Of a stretch of 64,000 nucleotides of DNA, positions 17,842-27,798 are shown in pieces. Source of the DNA: Rhodocyclaceae bacterium (lineage in GTDB: Bacteria > Pseudomonadota > Gammaproteobacteria > Burkholderiales > Rhodocyclaceae); assembly GCA_016718525.1 (NCBI GenBank), contig JADKDD010000002.1:744001-808000 (forward strand), read 5' to 3'. A program made the translations under genes and the position numbers. Below the pieces are notes generated by a model that had not been told where the DNA came from, made no database searches, and saw only the letters and a list, made by a program, of their open reading frames with translations. Numbering within the stretch: position 1 is the first letter of the stretch; every line of letters starts with the position of its first letter.

Positions 17842-19696
17842 ATAGGAAATTCAATCGACATTCGAGGAGTTTCGCCCTCGCTTGATGCGGTTGTCAAACC
17901 TTGATTTCGCCTGAAGGCGCATGGCTTCGCAGAATACTCACCCGAATTTCGCGATTGGCACTGCCCACGACACTGGACGGCATGTCATTTGTTCGCCCAC
18001 ACCGAATTACCGTTACCAATTGATACGCTGATCGAACTCGGTGGGCGGTTCGGGCGGTATGGGCAAAGCCCACTGAGCATGCCCGGCGTCGCCGAACATT
18101 TCCGCTGCTCGCTCCGCAGCGCTCGCCGCTTCCCACAGTGGTGGCCCGCGCGCTTGCGCGATTTTGGGCGACTCGGTTGATTCACCAATGTGATTGAGAA
18201 TCTTGTGCAGCGTGGTGGTGTCGTTGATGAAGGCGATGATGCGCATCTGGCTGTGGCAGATCGGGCAGTTCAGCGGGAAGGCTTCGTAGATGCGCGCCAG
18301 TAGCATCGCCCACAGGTAGCGTGCGGCAACGCGAGACTTTGATGCTGGTGCTGTGTTCGTGTCGGCCTTCAACGGTGTTGGCGCTCCGCGAAGCGGACAT
18401 CCCGCCATGCAGAGCACACCAGCACCAACTGGCGAAATCGCCAGTGGCGCAAGCGCCGTCACCGCTGCCCGCATTGGCGCATTAGGTGCCAGCACACCGT
18501 AGTAGCGATGGCCGTGCGTGCGCGGTGGCGGGATGACCGCACCGATTTTGTCGATCAGTTCCAGTGGCGTGAGCACCAATTCCCTCGACCCGCCTTGGTG
18601 CGGTTTCGGGTTGTGATAGACCACATGTTCGGCATCGTGCTGGTGCAAATGTTCGAGCGCAAATGGCGGCCGCGCGCAGTAGCGCAGCAGGCGCTCTAGC
18701 CCTGCCCGGTCATTGCCCTCGATGCATACCGACGCATCGACAGAAAACCCGCCGCCGTGTTCCCATTGCGCCATCTCTTTGGCATCGGCGTGGTCGATCA
18801 AGCCACGGCGCACAAAGGCGCGCAGGATGCGTTGGCGGGTACGCGTTTGCACGGCTTGAATAGCCAGCGCATCGAGTTGATGCGCGGCATGGAAGCTGAC
18901 GCTCGGAGCACCATCAGTACCGAAATCTTCCGGATTGGCGGATTGCGCGAACACCCCATCCATCACGCAGCAATGAAAATGCACGTGCGCGTTGAGCGAC
19001 GAGCCAAAGCGATGGATGAAGGCGACGGCCCCGATGCGTGCGGTGCTGGTGTCTGTGTTGGTTGTGCTGGGACATTGCACGCGCAACGCGCGCTCCACTT
19101 CGGTCAAAAAAATCCGCAGCACCGCGCCTTGCAGCGCTGCATCGGTCTGGAGGAAATAGCGCAGCCGCTTGGGCACCGCCAGCACCCATTGCCGTACCGG
19201 CAGTGGCGGAAACACATGATCCACCAAATGCGCCGCCGTCTCCGCCATGCGCCTTGTATTGCACGACGGGCACACGCCCCGCCCTTTGCACGAATACGCA
19301 ACCAGAAAATCGTGCTGACACGTGTCGCAATACGCCCGCGCAAAACCGTGGGCAAGAATGCCGCATTCGAGATAGCGGCGGAAGGTGCGCTCGACATAGC
19401 TCGGCGGGGCGGCACCATGATCAGGACCGCACTCGCCGCTGGCCAGATCAAGCCACGTCGCAAAATGCGTCTGGACGATGCGATACCACAGCGTCTGCTC
19501 GGGACGGCGACGCTGGTAGCGCGCAGTGCGCGGTGTGGCACATGAGGCAACAGCGGACGCAGCAGCAGACATGGCGCTGACCCATGGATGACGAGTGAGC
19601 GGCGTAGCTTACTGTGTTTCTGTACAGCTATCTGTCGAACAGCCTTTGGCGGCGTGTGGCCGGTGAACGGGCCATTCCATCACCAGCACCAACTGG
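17842..19696 (-). mobile_element. IS91-family element, copy IS91-2 (intact transposase)
   Basis: The origin-side end is ATAGGAAATTCAATC at 17842, with flank AAGG. The 50-bp palindrome is absent. The transposase-5' side runs through GGCGTAGCTTA (19611) and TGTCGAAC (19640) to GGCGTGT, a 22-base insert and CACCAGCACCAACTGG ending at 19696. Directly after that comes a 70-bp 3' piece of the flavoprotein gene. This is the only copy with both an uninterrupted full-length transposase and a captured flavoprotein tail, apart from the frameshifted IS91-8. Confidence 0.9.
18013..19572 (-). CDS. IS91-family transposase, intact
   Basis: A 519-residue rolling-circle transposase. The N-terminal zinc-binding region has Cys at about 82, 85, 95, 101 and 104 (YCDTCQHDF, CKGRGVCPSC). 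The HUH nuclease motif HVHFH is at about 196-200. A tyrosine in LLRYCARPPF (about 298) is the likely catalytic nucleophile, and RYYGVLAPN follows at about 356. Family enzymes nick one strand at an origin end and transfer it by replication. Residues 386-397 are a 12-residue insertion encoded by a 36-base stretch that splits the dispersed repeat; IS91-5 and IS91-8 lack it in frame. The C-terminal tail (FPLNCPICHSQMRI) holds another possible zinc site. Confidence 0.9.
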   Translation of the reverse strand: MSAAASAVASCATPRTARYQRRRPEQTLWYRIVQTHFATWLDLASGECGPDHGAAPPSYVERTFRRYLECGILAHGFARAYCDTCQHDFLVAYSCKGRGVCPSCNTRRMAETAAHLVDHVFPPLPVRQWVLAVPKRLRYFLQTDAALQGAVLRIFLTEVERALRVQCPSTTNTDTSTARIGAVAFIHRFGSSLNAHVHFHCCVMDGVFAQSANPEDFGTDGAPSVSFHAAHQLDALAIQAVQTRTRQRILRAFVRRGLIDHADAKEMAQWEHGGGFSVDASVCIEGNDRAGLERLLRYCARPPFALEHLHQHDAEHVVYHNPKPHQGGSRELVLTPLELIDKIGAVIPPPRTHGHRYYGVLAPNAPMRAAVTALAPLAISPVGAGVLCMAGCPLRGAPTPLKADTNTAPASKSRVAARYLWAMLLARIYEAFPLNCPICHSQMRIIAFINDTTTLHKILNHIGESTESPKIAQARGPPLWEAASAAERAAEMFGDAGHAQWALPIPPEPPTEFDQRINW

Positions 19697-19766
19697 TTAC
19701 AGCTTCTCCGGCTCCATCACAATCGCCCCGCAGGGACATTCGGCGGCGCAGATGCCGCAGCCTTTG
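19697..19766 (-). pseudogene. 3' fragment B of GltD/PadH-like flavoprotein gene (70 bp)
   Basis: This encodes the last 22 residues of the flavoprotein plus stop (CGICAAECPCGAIVMEPEKL). It starts exactly where the IS91-2 end repeat stops and breaks off at 19766, where a holA remnant begins. It is the shortest of the captured tails. Confidence 0.85.
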
Positions 19767-20292
19767 AAAAAAAGCTGGGTGGTTTGTTGCGCTGGTCGGC
19801 AAAGCGGTCGCGCTGGAGTGCAACGCACCCCCGCTTGCCGGTCTGCCGCATTGGATTGCCGAGAGACTCTCCGGACATCAACAGACCGCGCCACGGCAAG
19901 CGCTTGAATTCATCGCCGCCCATGTTGAGGGCAACCTGTTGGCCGCGCACCAGGAGATACAAAAGCTCGGCCTGATTTACCCCGCCGGCGAAATCACCTT
20001 GGCACAAATCGAGGCGGCGGTTCTCAACGTTGCGCGCTACGATATTTCTGATCTGCGTGATGCGGTTAAAGCCAAGGACATTGCTCGTGCCGCACGCACA
20101 CTCGAAGGATTGAAAGCCGAAGATGCACCCAAGCCTTTGGTGCTATGGACACTGGCCAACGAAGCCCGCAATCTCGCAGCACGTGCAGCGCTGCTCCATG
20201 CCGCGAAGATCGACCGGATGGTCAAAGGCATTGCCAAGGGTGATGTGTGGGATGAGTTTTTGCAGTTGGCGTTGCGGCTGACGCGACACTGA
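19767..20292 (+). pseudogene. holA: DNA polymerase III delta subunit, C-terminal remnant
   Basis: The frame is open from the junction (KKAGWFVALVGKAVALEC) through about 175 codons to a stop at 20290-20292. It matches the middle and C-terminal domains of HolA, the clamp-loader delta subunit: LPHWIAERLS, HVEGNLLAAHQEIQKLGLIY, ITLAQIEAAVLNVARYDISD and the helical end. The N-terminal ATPase-like third is missing, cut at the junction with flavoprotein fragment B. The essential holA must therefore lie elsewhere in this genome, or this piece was brought in or misjoined. Confidence 0.8.
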
Positions 20293-20377
20293 AATTCTCA
20301 TCGAAACACGCCCGGGCTCGCTGACCTGCTCGGTAACCTGCAGCGCGGTACGGCAGGTGGTTTTTATGCAATATGCA

Positions 20378-20394
20378 ATTCCGTAATACGGAAT
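20378..20394. promoter_or_regulatory. Inverted-repeat operator upstream of tauD-like gene 1
   Basis: ATTCCGT-AAT-ACGGAAT, a perfect dyad about 85 bases before the tauD-like start. The same half-sites with the same 3-base spacer occur at 42592-42608 before the paralogous gene. The adjacent IclR-family gene encodes the likely binding protein. Confidence 0.75.
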
Positions 20395-20479
20395 TATTCT
20401 GATTTTCTCTTGCTCCTCACCCGGACGATTCCTAAACTTCGTCCATCGTCAAAGCGTACACAACAACGAGGAGACAAGC

Positions 20480-21418
20480 ATGGACCAATTTGCACTGAAT
20501 GCCATAAAGACCTGGAACAATCGCCAGCGTCCCCACTACAAGTTGATCAAGGTCACCCAGGTCAACCCATCCATTGGCGCCGAGATTGAAGGCATCGATT
20601 TGTCGCAGCCGCTGACCCCAGCTCAGTTCGCCGAAATCACCACGGCGCTGCACGAACACCACGTGGTCTATTTTCGTGAACAGCATTTGACTGACGAAGA
20701 TCACAAGCGTTTTGGCCGGCTGTTCGGCAAGCTGCACTCGCATCCCGGTCACGCGGCTAAGGCCAAGGCAATCGCGGCTGGCGACGAGGCTGGCATCGCG
20801 GCGGCCAAGCTCTACGGCATGGGCGACGACCCGGAAATCCTCCAGATCAAGGCCGACGAAGCAAGCAAGAACGTCGCTGGTGAAGGCTGGCACACCGACG
20901 TGACCTGCGATGCCGAACCGCCCATGGGCTCGATGCTCTACATCACCGAAGTGCCGGGCGGTGGCGGCGGGGCGACAATGTTCATGAACATGCATCTGGC
21001 TTATGAAACTCTGTCACCGACAATGCAGACCTTCCTCGAAGGCCTAACGGCGATCCACAACGGCGGCAAACCTTACACCGGCGGCTATGGCGTCCCTGTT
21101 CCTCCCGGCGGTTGGCCCGAAGCGGAACACCCGGTGGTGGCGCGCCATCCTGGCAATGGCCGCAAGATGCTGTTTGTCAATTCCGGCTTTACCGTGCGCA
21201 TCCCGCAATTGGCGCCGCACGAGAGCGATGCGGTGCTCAATATGCTTTATCAGCATTGCGCGACAATGCAGGAACTGCACTGCCGTGTGCAATGGACGCC
21301 AAACATGCTGACCATGTGGGACAACCGCTGCACCCAACACCACGCAGTGTGGGATTACTTCCCGGCCCGACGCTATGGTCAGCGTGTCTCCATCATCGGC
21401 GCGCGGCCTACGGCCTGA
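20480..21418 (+). CDS. TauD/TfdA-family Fe(II)/2-oxoglutarate dioxygenase 1
   Basis: A 312-residue non-haem iron dioxygenase. The metal triad is HxD at about 138/140 (GWHTDVTC) and His near 287 in DNRCTQHHAVWDY; the 2-oxoglutarate-binding Arg is near 302 (YGQRVSI). It is somewhat longer than TauD itself. Enzymes of this group hydroxylate sulfonates, alkyl sulfates, phenoxyacetates or similar compounds, often releasing a side group. It leads a same-strand cluster with IclR, YeiH, an MFS transporter and a cut SDR gene. The YeiH neighbour makes a sulfur-containing substrate plausible, but that is inference. GGAG precedes the ATG. A close paralogue lies at 42693. Confidence 0.85.
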   Translation: MDQFALNAIKTWNNRQRPHYKLIKVTQVNPSIGAEIEGIDLSQPLTPAQFAEITTALHEHHVVYFREQHLTDEDHKRFGRLFGKLHSHPGHAAKAKAIAAGDEAGIAAAKLYGMGDDPEILQIKADEASKNVAGEGWHTDVTCDAEPPMGSMLYITEVPGGGGGATMFMNMHLAYETLSPTMQTFLEGLTAIHNGGKPYTGGYGVPVPPGGWPEAEHPVVARHPGNGRKMLFVNSGFTVRIPQLAPHESDAVLNMLYQHCATMQELHCRVQWTPNMLTMWDNRCTQHHAVWDYFPARRYGQRVSIIGARPTA

Positions 21419-21421
21419 GCA

Positions 21422-22204
21422 ATGCCAGCGGCGATCCAGCCCATCAGTCGCGCCTTGCAGCTACTGGCTGCGCTCAACCGTCGTCCGCTGACGACGATTG
21501 AGGAGTTGCACCACGACACTGAATTGCCCAAGCCAACCATTGTTCGGCTGCTGCAAGCCCTGATGGCAGTCGGCTATGTCGAGCAGATTTCGCGTAGCGC
21601 TGGTTATCGTCTCAGCGCCAAGATGTTGACGCTGACTTCGGGGTATCGCCAACGCGATCTACTGGTCGACGTAGCGCGGCCGCTGATGGACGGATTTACG
21701 CGGGTGCACAAATGGCCGCTGTATTTGGCGACGCTGGAAGATGTGACCATGTCGGTGCGCTATTCCACAGCCGAACTAAGCCTGGTGGCACCGGATCATC
21801 TGCCGGGTTACCACTACCCGTTTTCGCTGCTGGTGTCAGCGTTCGGCAAGGCTTACCTGGCGTTTTGTCCGGCGGCCGAGCGGCGCGAGTTGCTCAGCCA
21901 GCTAGTGGGTGCGACCGATGTGCAAGATGGTCTGGCGCGTGATGCAGTCACCGTCAAGGCCATGCTCGCCTTGGTGAGAAAAAATGGTTATGCCACTACC
22001 GGCTCCATTCCCGGTGATCGTGGGCGTGGCATCGCCGTGCCGGTACATCAGGGGCACCGTCTTGTCGGTGCGATAAGCATGCGCCATTACCGCTCAACGA
22101 TGACCGAGGCCGCAGCGGTGCCGCGTTATCTCGAACCATTGCAACAATTGGCAACGGCCATCACAGATGGGCTGAGGCTAGCCAAAAAGCGCGGTGCCAA
22201 ATAG
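21422..22204 (+). CDS. IclR-family transcriptional regulator
   Basis: A 260-residue regulator. The N-terminal winged helix (ISRALQLLAALNRRPLTTIEELHHDTELPKPTIVRLLQAL) covers about residues 6-65. The C-terminal IclR effector domain spans about 80-250, with GSIPGDRGRGIAVPVHQGH near 196-215. It starts three bases after the tauD-like stop, so the two are cotranscribed. It probably binds the ATTCCGT-N3-ACGGAAT dyad upstream of that operon and responds to the pathway substrate. A second copy of this gene, after the paralogous dioxygenase, is cut after 13 codons by IS91-5. Confidence 0.85.
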   Translation: MPAAIQPISRALQLLAALNRRPLTTIEELHHDTELPKPTIVRLLQALMAVGYVEQISRSAGYRLSAKMLTLTSGYRQRDLLVDVARPLMDGFTRVHKWPLYLATLEDVTMSVRYSTAELSLVAPDHLPGYHYPFSLLVSAFGKAYLAFCPAAERRELLSQLVGATDVQDGLARDAVTVKAMLALVRKNGYATTGSIPGDRGRGIAVPVHQGHRLVGAISMRHYRSTMTEAAAVPRYLEPLQQLATAITDGLRLAKKRGAK

Positions 22205-22249
22205 CGGCACTGCTGACCAGGGTCTCTGGTTTTCATCAGGAGTACGCAT

Positions 22250-23287
22250 ATGAGTTTGTCCGCTTCCCCGGTCATCGGCGAAAGCCCTTGGCTGAATGAA
22301 GTCCGACGCCATTGGCCCGGTGTCCTGCTTGCGATCGTCGTCGCGATTTCCTCCACTTTTATCGCCGATGCCCGTGGCGGCCCGACGCTGCTCTACGCGT
22401 TGTTAATCGGCATGGCCCTGCACACGGTAACCATCGACAGCACGGCCAAGCCCGGCATCGATTTTGCTGCGCGGCGCATCCTGCGTTTAGGCGTGGCCTT
22501 GCTCGGCGCGCGGATCACCGTAGAACAAATCGGCGGACTCGGCTGGATCAACGGCGGACTGATCGTTGCCGGCGTACTGACCACCATTGCCTTTGGCGTG
22601 GTGATGAGCCGCGTGTTGGGCTTGAGCAATCGCCTCGGCATTCTCACCGGCGGTGCCACCGCTATCTGTGGCGCCTCGGCAGCTATTGCTATCGCCACCA
22701 TCCTGCCGCGCGACAAAGCCGGTAACGACAACGCGGAACGCGAACTGATTTTCACCATCGCTGGCGTGACTGCCCTATCGACTCTAGCCATGGTGCTCTA
22801 CCCGGTCATCGTTAAATTTCTTGATCTCGACGCACACCAGGCCGGCATTTTTCTCGGCGGCACGATTCACGATGTGGCTCAGGTGGTCGGTGCCGGCTAC
22901 AGCATTTCGCATGAGGTTGGCGACTACGCCGTGTTAAGCAAAATGCTGCGCGTAGCGATGTTGCTGCCGGTCGTTATGGCATTGTCCATCACCATACGCC
23001 GACGTAGTCAGACCAGCGAGCAACTTGGCAAGGATCCGCTACTACCGTCTTTTCTGATCGGCTTTGTGGTCTTCGTCATCATCGGCAGTCTGGGCTGGAT
23101 TCCCCAGCCGGTAGGCGCAGCGATGAACGAAGTCTCACGTGCCTGTCTGGTCATCGCCATCGCTGCCGTGGGGCTGAAGACTTCGCTGCTGGAAATCAAG
23201 AAGGTCGGCGCGCGCGCTGCCCTGCTGCTGGGTGCGGAAGCGCTGTTTCTGGTGGGCTTCGTCCTGTTGGCGCAGAAGTTTCTATAA
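22250..23287 (+). CDS. YeiH-family putative sulfate/anion exporter
   Basis: A 345-residue membrane protein of the YeiH/UPF0324 family with about ten predicted spans. Conserved stretches include LRLGVALLGARITVEQI, GGATAICGASAAIAIATI and GGTIHDVAQVVGAGYSIS. Family members are predicted to export sulfate or related anions; direct biochemical evidence is limited. Here it lies 45 bases after the IclR gene and two genes after a TauD-like dioxygenase, so it could remove sulfite or sulfate released by that enzyme. AGGAG precedes its start. Confidence 0.8.
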   Translation: MSLSASPVIGESPWLNEVRRHWPGVLLAIVVAISSTFIADARGGPTLLYALLIGMALHTVTIDSTAKPGIDFAARRILRLGVALLGARITVEQIGGLGWINGGLIVAGVLTTIAFGVVMSRVLGLSNRLGILTGGATAICGASAAIAIATILPRDKAGNDNAERELIFTIAGVTALSTLAMVLYPVIVKFLDLDAHQAGIFLGGTIHDVAQVVGAGYSISHEVGDYAVLSKMLRVAMLLPVVMALSITIRRRSQTSEQLGKDPLLPSFLIGFVVFVIIGSLGWIPQPVGAAMNEVSRACLVIAIAAVGLKTSLLEIKKVGARAALLLGAEALFLVGFVLLAQKFL

Positions 23288-23314
23288 AAAATAATTCCTA
23301 TAAAAAGGCTGGGG

Positions 23315-24607
23315 ATGAAGATGAATACGACAACGAATACGCTAGCCGGCGCGGAGGCGGCACCATTGGTGAAGGGGCGCTATTACATGCTGGCCCTGCT
23401 CTGGCTGACCTACACCTTCAGCATTCTCGACCGCTATGTGATGGGCATCCTGGTTGAGCCGATCAAGCGCGACCTGGGCGTGTCAGACACGATGATGGGC
23501 TTTCTTTCCGGCACGGTGTTCGGGTTGTTCTACGCCACGCTGGCGATCCCGGTAGCGATGCTCGCTGATCGCTCCAACCGGCGCAATGTGATTGCGGCTT
23601 CGCTCTTCATCTGGTCGCTGTGCACTGTGTTTTGCGGCATGGCCGCCAACACGTTGCAACTGGCGCTGGCGCGAATCTTTGTTGGTGTCGGCGAAGCAGG
23701 TTCGTCACCGCCAGCGCAATCCGTGATCGCTGATCTGTTCCCGCCGGCTGAACGCGGCAGAGCGGTCGGGCTGTTCGCCAGCGGCGGCAGTTTGGGTATG
23801 GTGCTGGCATTTACCCTGAGCGGCTTGATCGCCGGGCATTGGGGCTGGCGCTGGGCCTTCATCTTGCTCGGCGCGCCCGGTATCCTGCTGGCACTGACCT
23901 TGTTGCTGACAACCAAGGAACCAGTACGCGGTCAGTGCGACGTGGGCGGACAGAAGAAAGCCGATGCCGTCGCGCCACCTTTCGCTGAAGTCCTGCGCTT
24001 TGTTCTCGGCAATCGTGGGCTGGTGCATTTGTTTGCCGCCGTCATTCTGGCGACGACCAGCGCCAGCGTGATCGGCTTGTGGGTGCCGGCCTATCTGATC
24101 CGCAGTTTCCAGATCAGCGAAGCACAACTCGGCCCGGCGCTGGGACTGGTGATCGGCGTCGCCGGCTTGGTGGGAACCATAGTGGTGGGTTGGCTTTCCG
24201 ACCGCATCGCCCGCAAGCAACCCGCTCGCCGCGTCTTGATCGGTGGGGTGATGCAGATGCTGGTCTGGCCCTGCATGATCGCAATGCTGTTAAGCAATGA
24301 CTATGTCACGGCCTTGTGGCTGTTGGTGATCCCCGGCTTTTTCATCTATGGGCCGGTCGCCGTAAGTTGGGCGATTATGCAAAACATCGCACCACCACGC
24401 ATGCGCGCCACCATCGTCGGCATCGGTGTTCTGGCCGCCAATATCGGCGCATTGGTCATCGGGCCGCAGTTGGTCGGAATCGCCAGCGACCTGCTGGCCA
24501 ATGGCGACGCCACGGTCGGCCTGCGCAATGCCTTGCTGCTGGCCAGTTTGTTGTATCCGTGGTCGGCGCTGCACTATTTGCGGGCGACGAAATTACTCAA
24601 ACACTAG
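23315..24607 (+). CDS. MFS transporter
   Basis: A 430-residue major facilitator with 12 predicted spans. The loop between spans 2 and 3 carries MLADRSNRRNVI, matching the family motif with conserved Asp and Arg. GAGEAGSSP-like residues in span 4 (VGVGEAGSSPPAQSVIADLFP) are typical of anion-cation symporter-like organic acid carriers. It is in line with the tauD/IclR/YeiH genes (28 bases after yeiH), so it probably imports the substrate of that pathway or exports a product. The ATG at 23315 follows GGGGATGA; an alternative ATG lies two codons on. Confidence 0.8.
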   Translation: MKMNTTTNTLAGAEAAPLVKGRYYMLALLWLTYTFSILDRYVMGILVEPIKRDLGVSDTMMGFLSGTVFGLFYATLAIPVAMLADRSNRRNVIAASLFIWSLCTVFCGMAANTLQLALARIFVGVGEAGSSPPAQSVIADLFPPAERGRAVGLFASGGSLGMVLAFTLSGLIAGHWGWRWAFILLGAPGILLALTLLLTTKEPVRGQCDVGGQKKADAVAPPFAEVLRFVLGNRGLVHLFAAVILATTSASVIGLWVPAYLIRSFQISEAQLGPALGLVIGVAGLVGTIVVGWLSDRIARKQPARRVLIGGVMQMLVWPCMIAMLLSNDYVTALWLLVIPGFFIYGPVAVSWAIMQNIAPPRMRATIVGIGVLAANIGALVIGPQLVGIASDLLANGDATVGLRNALLLASLLYPWSALHYLRATKLLKH

Positions 24608-24662
24608 ACGTGCCGCATGGCACATTGTTCAAAACAAAACTTGAAGTTGGAGGAGAAGATTC

Positions 24663-24700
24663 ATGAAGAAGTCAGTTGTCATCACCGGCGTGTCTAAGGA
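24663..24700 (+). pseudogene. Short-chain dehydrogenase start, cut by IS91-3
   Basis: A strong ribosome site (GGAGGAGAAG) and an ATG are followed by MKKSVVITGVSK, the usual opening of an SDR protein with the beginning of its nucleotide-binding glycine motif. After 12 codons the sequence runs into the IS91-3 origin end at 24701. The rest of the gene is not in the window. Confidence 0.7.
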
Positions 24701-24821
24701 ATAGGAAATTCAATCAACATTCGAGGAGTTTCGTCCTCGCTTGATGCGGTTGTCAAACCTTAATTTCGCCTGAGCGCGCGTGGCATCACGGGATGCTCAC
24801 ATGAATTGCGCAGTTGGCACT

Positions 24822-24871
24822 GCCGACGGCAGGCAATATGGCCGCGCGCGGCCATATTGCCTGCCGTCGGC
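24822..24871. repeat. 50-bp perfect palindrome, IS91-3
   Basis: GCCGACGGCAGGC opens the left arm and GCCTGCCGTCGGC closes the right arm; the centre is CGCG and there is no loop. It lies between the transposase stop and the origin-side IS end. Confidence 0.95.
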
Positions 24872-24926
24872 GCGAGTCATCCCATGACACCGGACGGCAT
24901 GTCATTTGTCTCGCACCGAATCACCT

Positions 24927-26480
24927 TTACCAGCCGATACGCTGATCGAAGTTGATTGGCGGTTCGGGGAAAAGCACGGTGGGCAAAGCCCATTGAGCAT
25001 GCCCGGCGTCGCCGAACATTTCCGCTGCTCGCTCCGCAGCGCTCGCCGCCTCCCACAGTGGTGGCCCGCGCGCTTGCGCGATTTTGGGCGACTCGGTTGA
25101 TTCACCAAGGTGATTGAGAATCTTGTGCAGCGTAGTCGTGTCGTTGATGAAGGCGATGATGCGCATCTGGCTGTGGCAGATCGGGCAGTTCAGCGGAAAG
25201 GCTTCGTAGATGCGCGCCAGTAGCATCGCCCAAAGGTAGCGGGCGGCAGCGCGAGACTTTGATTCTGGTGCTGTGTTCGTGTCGGCCTTCAACGGTGTTG
25301 GCGCTCCGCGAAGCGGACATCCCGCCATGCAGAGCACACCAGCACCAACTGGCGAAATCGCCAGTGGCGCAAGCGCCGTCACCGCTGCCCGCATTGGCGC
25401 ATTAGGTGCCAGCACACCGTAGTAGCGATGGCGGTGCGTGCGCGGTGGCGGGATGAGTGCAGCGATTTTGTCGATCAGTTCCAGTGGCGTGAGCACCAAT
25501 TCTCTTGGCCCGCCTTGGTGCGGTTTGGGGTTGTGATACACCACATGCTCGGCATCGTGCTGGTGTAAATGTTCCAGCGCGAAGGGAGGCCGCGCGCAGT
25601 AGCGCAGCAGGCGCTCTAGCCCTGCGCGGTCGTTGCCCTCGATGCACACCGACGCATCGACTGAAAACCCGCCGCCGTGTTCCCATTGCACCATCTCTTT
25701 GGCATCGTCTTTGTCGATGAGACCGCGGCGCACAAAGGCGCGCAGGATGCGTTGGCGGGCGCGGGTTTGCACGGCTTGAATAGCCAGCGTATCGAGTTGA
25801 TGCGCGGCATGGAAACTGACGCCCGGCACATCATCGGTAACGCGGTCGTCCGTGTTGACGGATGGCTCAAACACCCCATCCATCACGCAGCAATGAAAAT
25901 GCACGTGCGCGTTGAGCGACGAGCCAAAGCGATGGATGAAGGCGACGGCCCCGATGCGTGCGGTGCTGGTGTCTGTGTTGGTTGTGCTGGGACATTGCAC
26001 GCGCAACGCGCGCTCCACTTCGCTCAAAAAAATCCGCAGCACCGCGCCTTGCAGCGCTGCATCGGTCTGCAGAAAATAGCGCAGCCGCTTGGGCACCGCC
26101 AGCACCCACTGCCGTACCGGCAGTGGCGGAAACACATGATCCACCAAATGCGCCGCCGTCTCCGCCATGCGCCTTGTATTGCATGACGGGCACACGCCCC
26201 GCCCTTTACAGGAATACGCAATCAGAAAATCGTGCTGGCAGGTGTCGCAATACGCCCGCGCAAAACCGTGAGCGAGGATGCCACATTCGAGATAGCGGCG
26301 GAAGGTGCGCTCGACATAGCCAGGCGGCGCGACACCAAACTCGCCGCTGGCCAGATCAAGCCATGTTGCAAAGTGCGTCTGGACGATGCGATACCACAGC
26401 GTCTGCTCGGGACGGCGACGCTGGTAGCGAGCAGCGCGCGGTGTGGCACATGAGGCAACAGCGGACGCAGTAGCAGACAT
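24927..26480 (-). CDS. IS91-family transposase, intact (IS91-3)
   Basis: A 517-residue homologue of the IS91-2 transposase with the zinc-binding cysteines, HVHFH and the LLRYCARPPF tyrosine all present. It differs in one N-terminal stretch (GEFGVAPPGY instead of the longer GECGPDHGAAPPSY) and in the C-terminal tail (VLFPEPPINFDQRIGW). It retains the 12-residue in-frame insertion in the split repeat. No stop or frameshift is seen, so it could be active and act on the other copies. Confidence 0.9.
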   Translation of the reverse strand: MSATASAVASCATPRAARYQRRRPEQTLWYRIVQTHFATWLDLASGEFGVAPPGYVERTFRRYLECGILAHGFARAYCDTCQHDFLIAYSCKGRGVCPSCNTRRMAETAAHLVDHVFPPLPVRQWVLAVPKRLRYFLQTDAALQGAVLRIFLSEVERALRVQCPSTTNTDTSTARIGAVAFIHRFGSSLNAHVHFHCCVMDGVFEPSVNTDDRVTDDVPGVSFHAAHQLDTLAIQAVQTRARQRILRAFVRRGLIDKDDAKEMVQWEHGGGFSVDASVCIEGNDRAGLERLLRYCARPPFALEHLHQHDAEHVVYHNPKPHQGGPRELVLTPLELIDKIAALIPPPRTHRHRYYGVLAPNAPMRAAVTALAPLAISPVGAGVLCMAGCPLRGAPTPLKADTNTAPESKSRAAARYLWAMLLARIYEAFPLNCPICHSQMRIIAFINDTTTLHKILNHLGESTESPKIAQARGPPLWEAASAAERAAEMFGDAGHAQWALPTVLFPEPPINFDQRIGW

Positions 26481-26519
26481 GGCGCTGACCCATGGATGAC
26501 GGGTGAGCGGCGTAGATTA

Positions 26520-27712
<1,193 letters not shown>

Positions 27713-27798
27713 CTTCCGGTCATTTGTACCGCTCATCAGTACGCTTGATTCTTATATCATGCGTATGAATTTCTCATATGGTGTAAGTCGATTCTGGC

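Larger units (their letters stand above)
24701..26519 (-). mobile_element. IS91-family element, copy IS91-3
   Basis: The origin-side end ATAGGAAATTCAATC is at 24701 (flank AGGA), and the 50-bp palindrome is at 24822-24871. On the transposase-5' side the similarity stops at GGCGTAGATTA (26519), about 30-80 bases earlier than in the other copies, and hflX sequence starts at once. No captured flavoprotein DNA is present. The transposase gene is uninterrupted. Confidence 0.9.

Noticed and set aside
24822..24871. Palindrome as an ordinary Rho-independent terminator
   Set aside because: It has no loop and no T-run on either strand, and one base pair changes in a paired way among copies; a structural or origin role is at least as likely.
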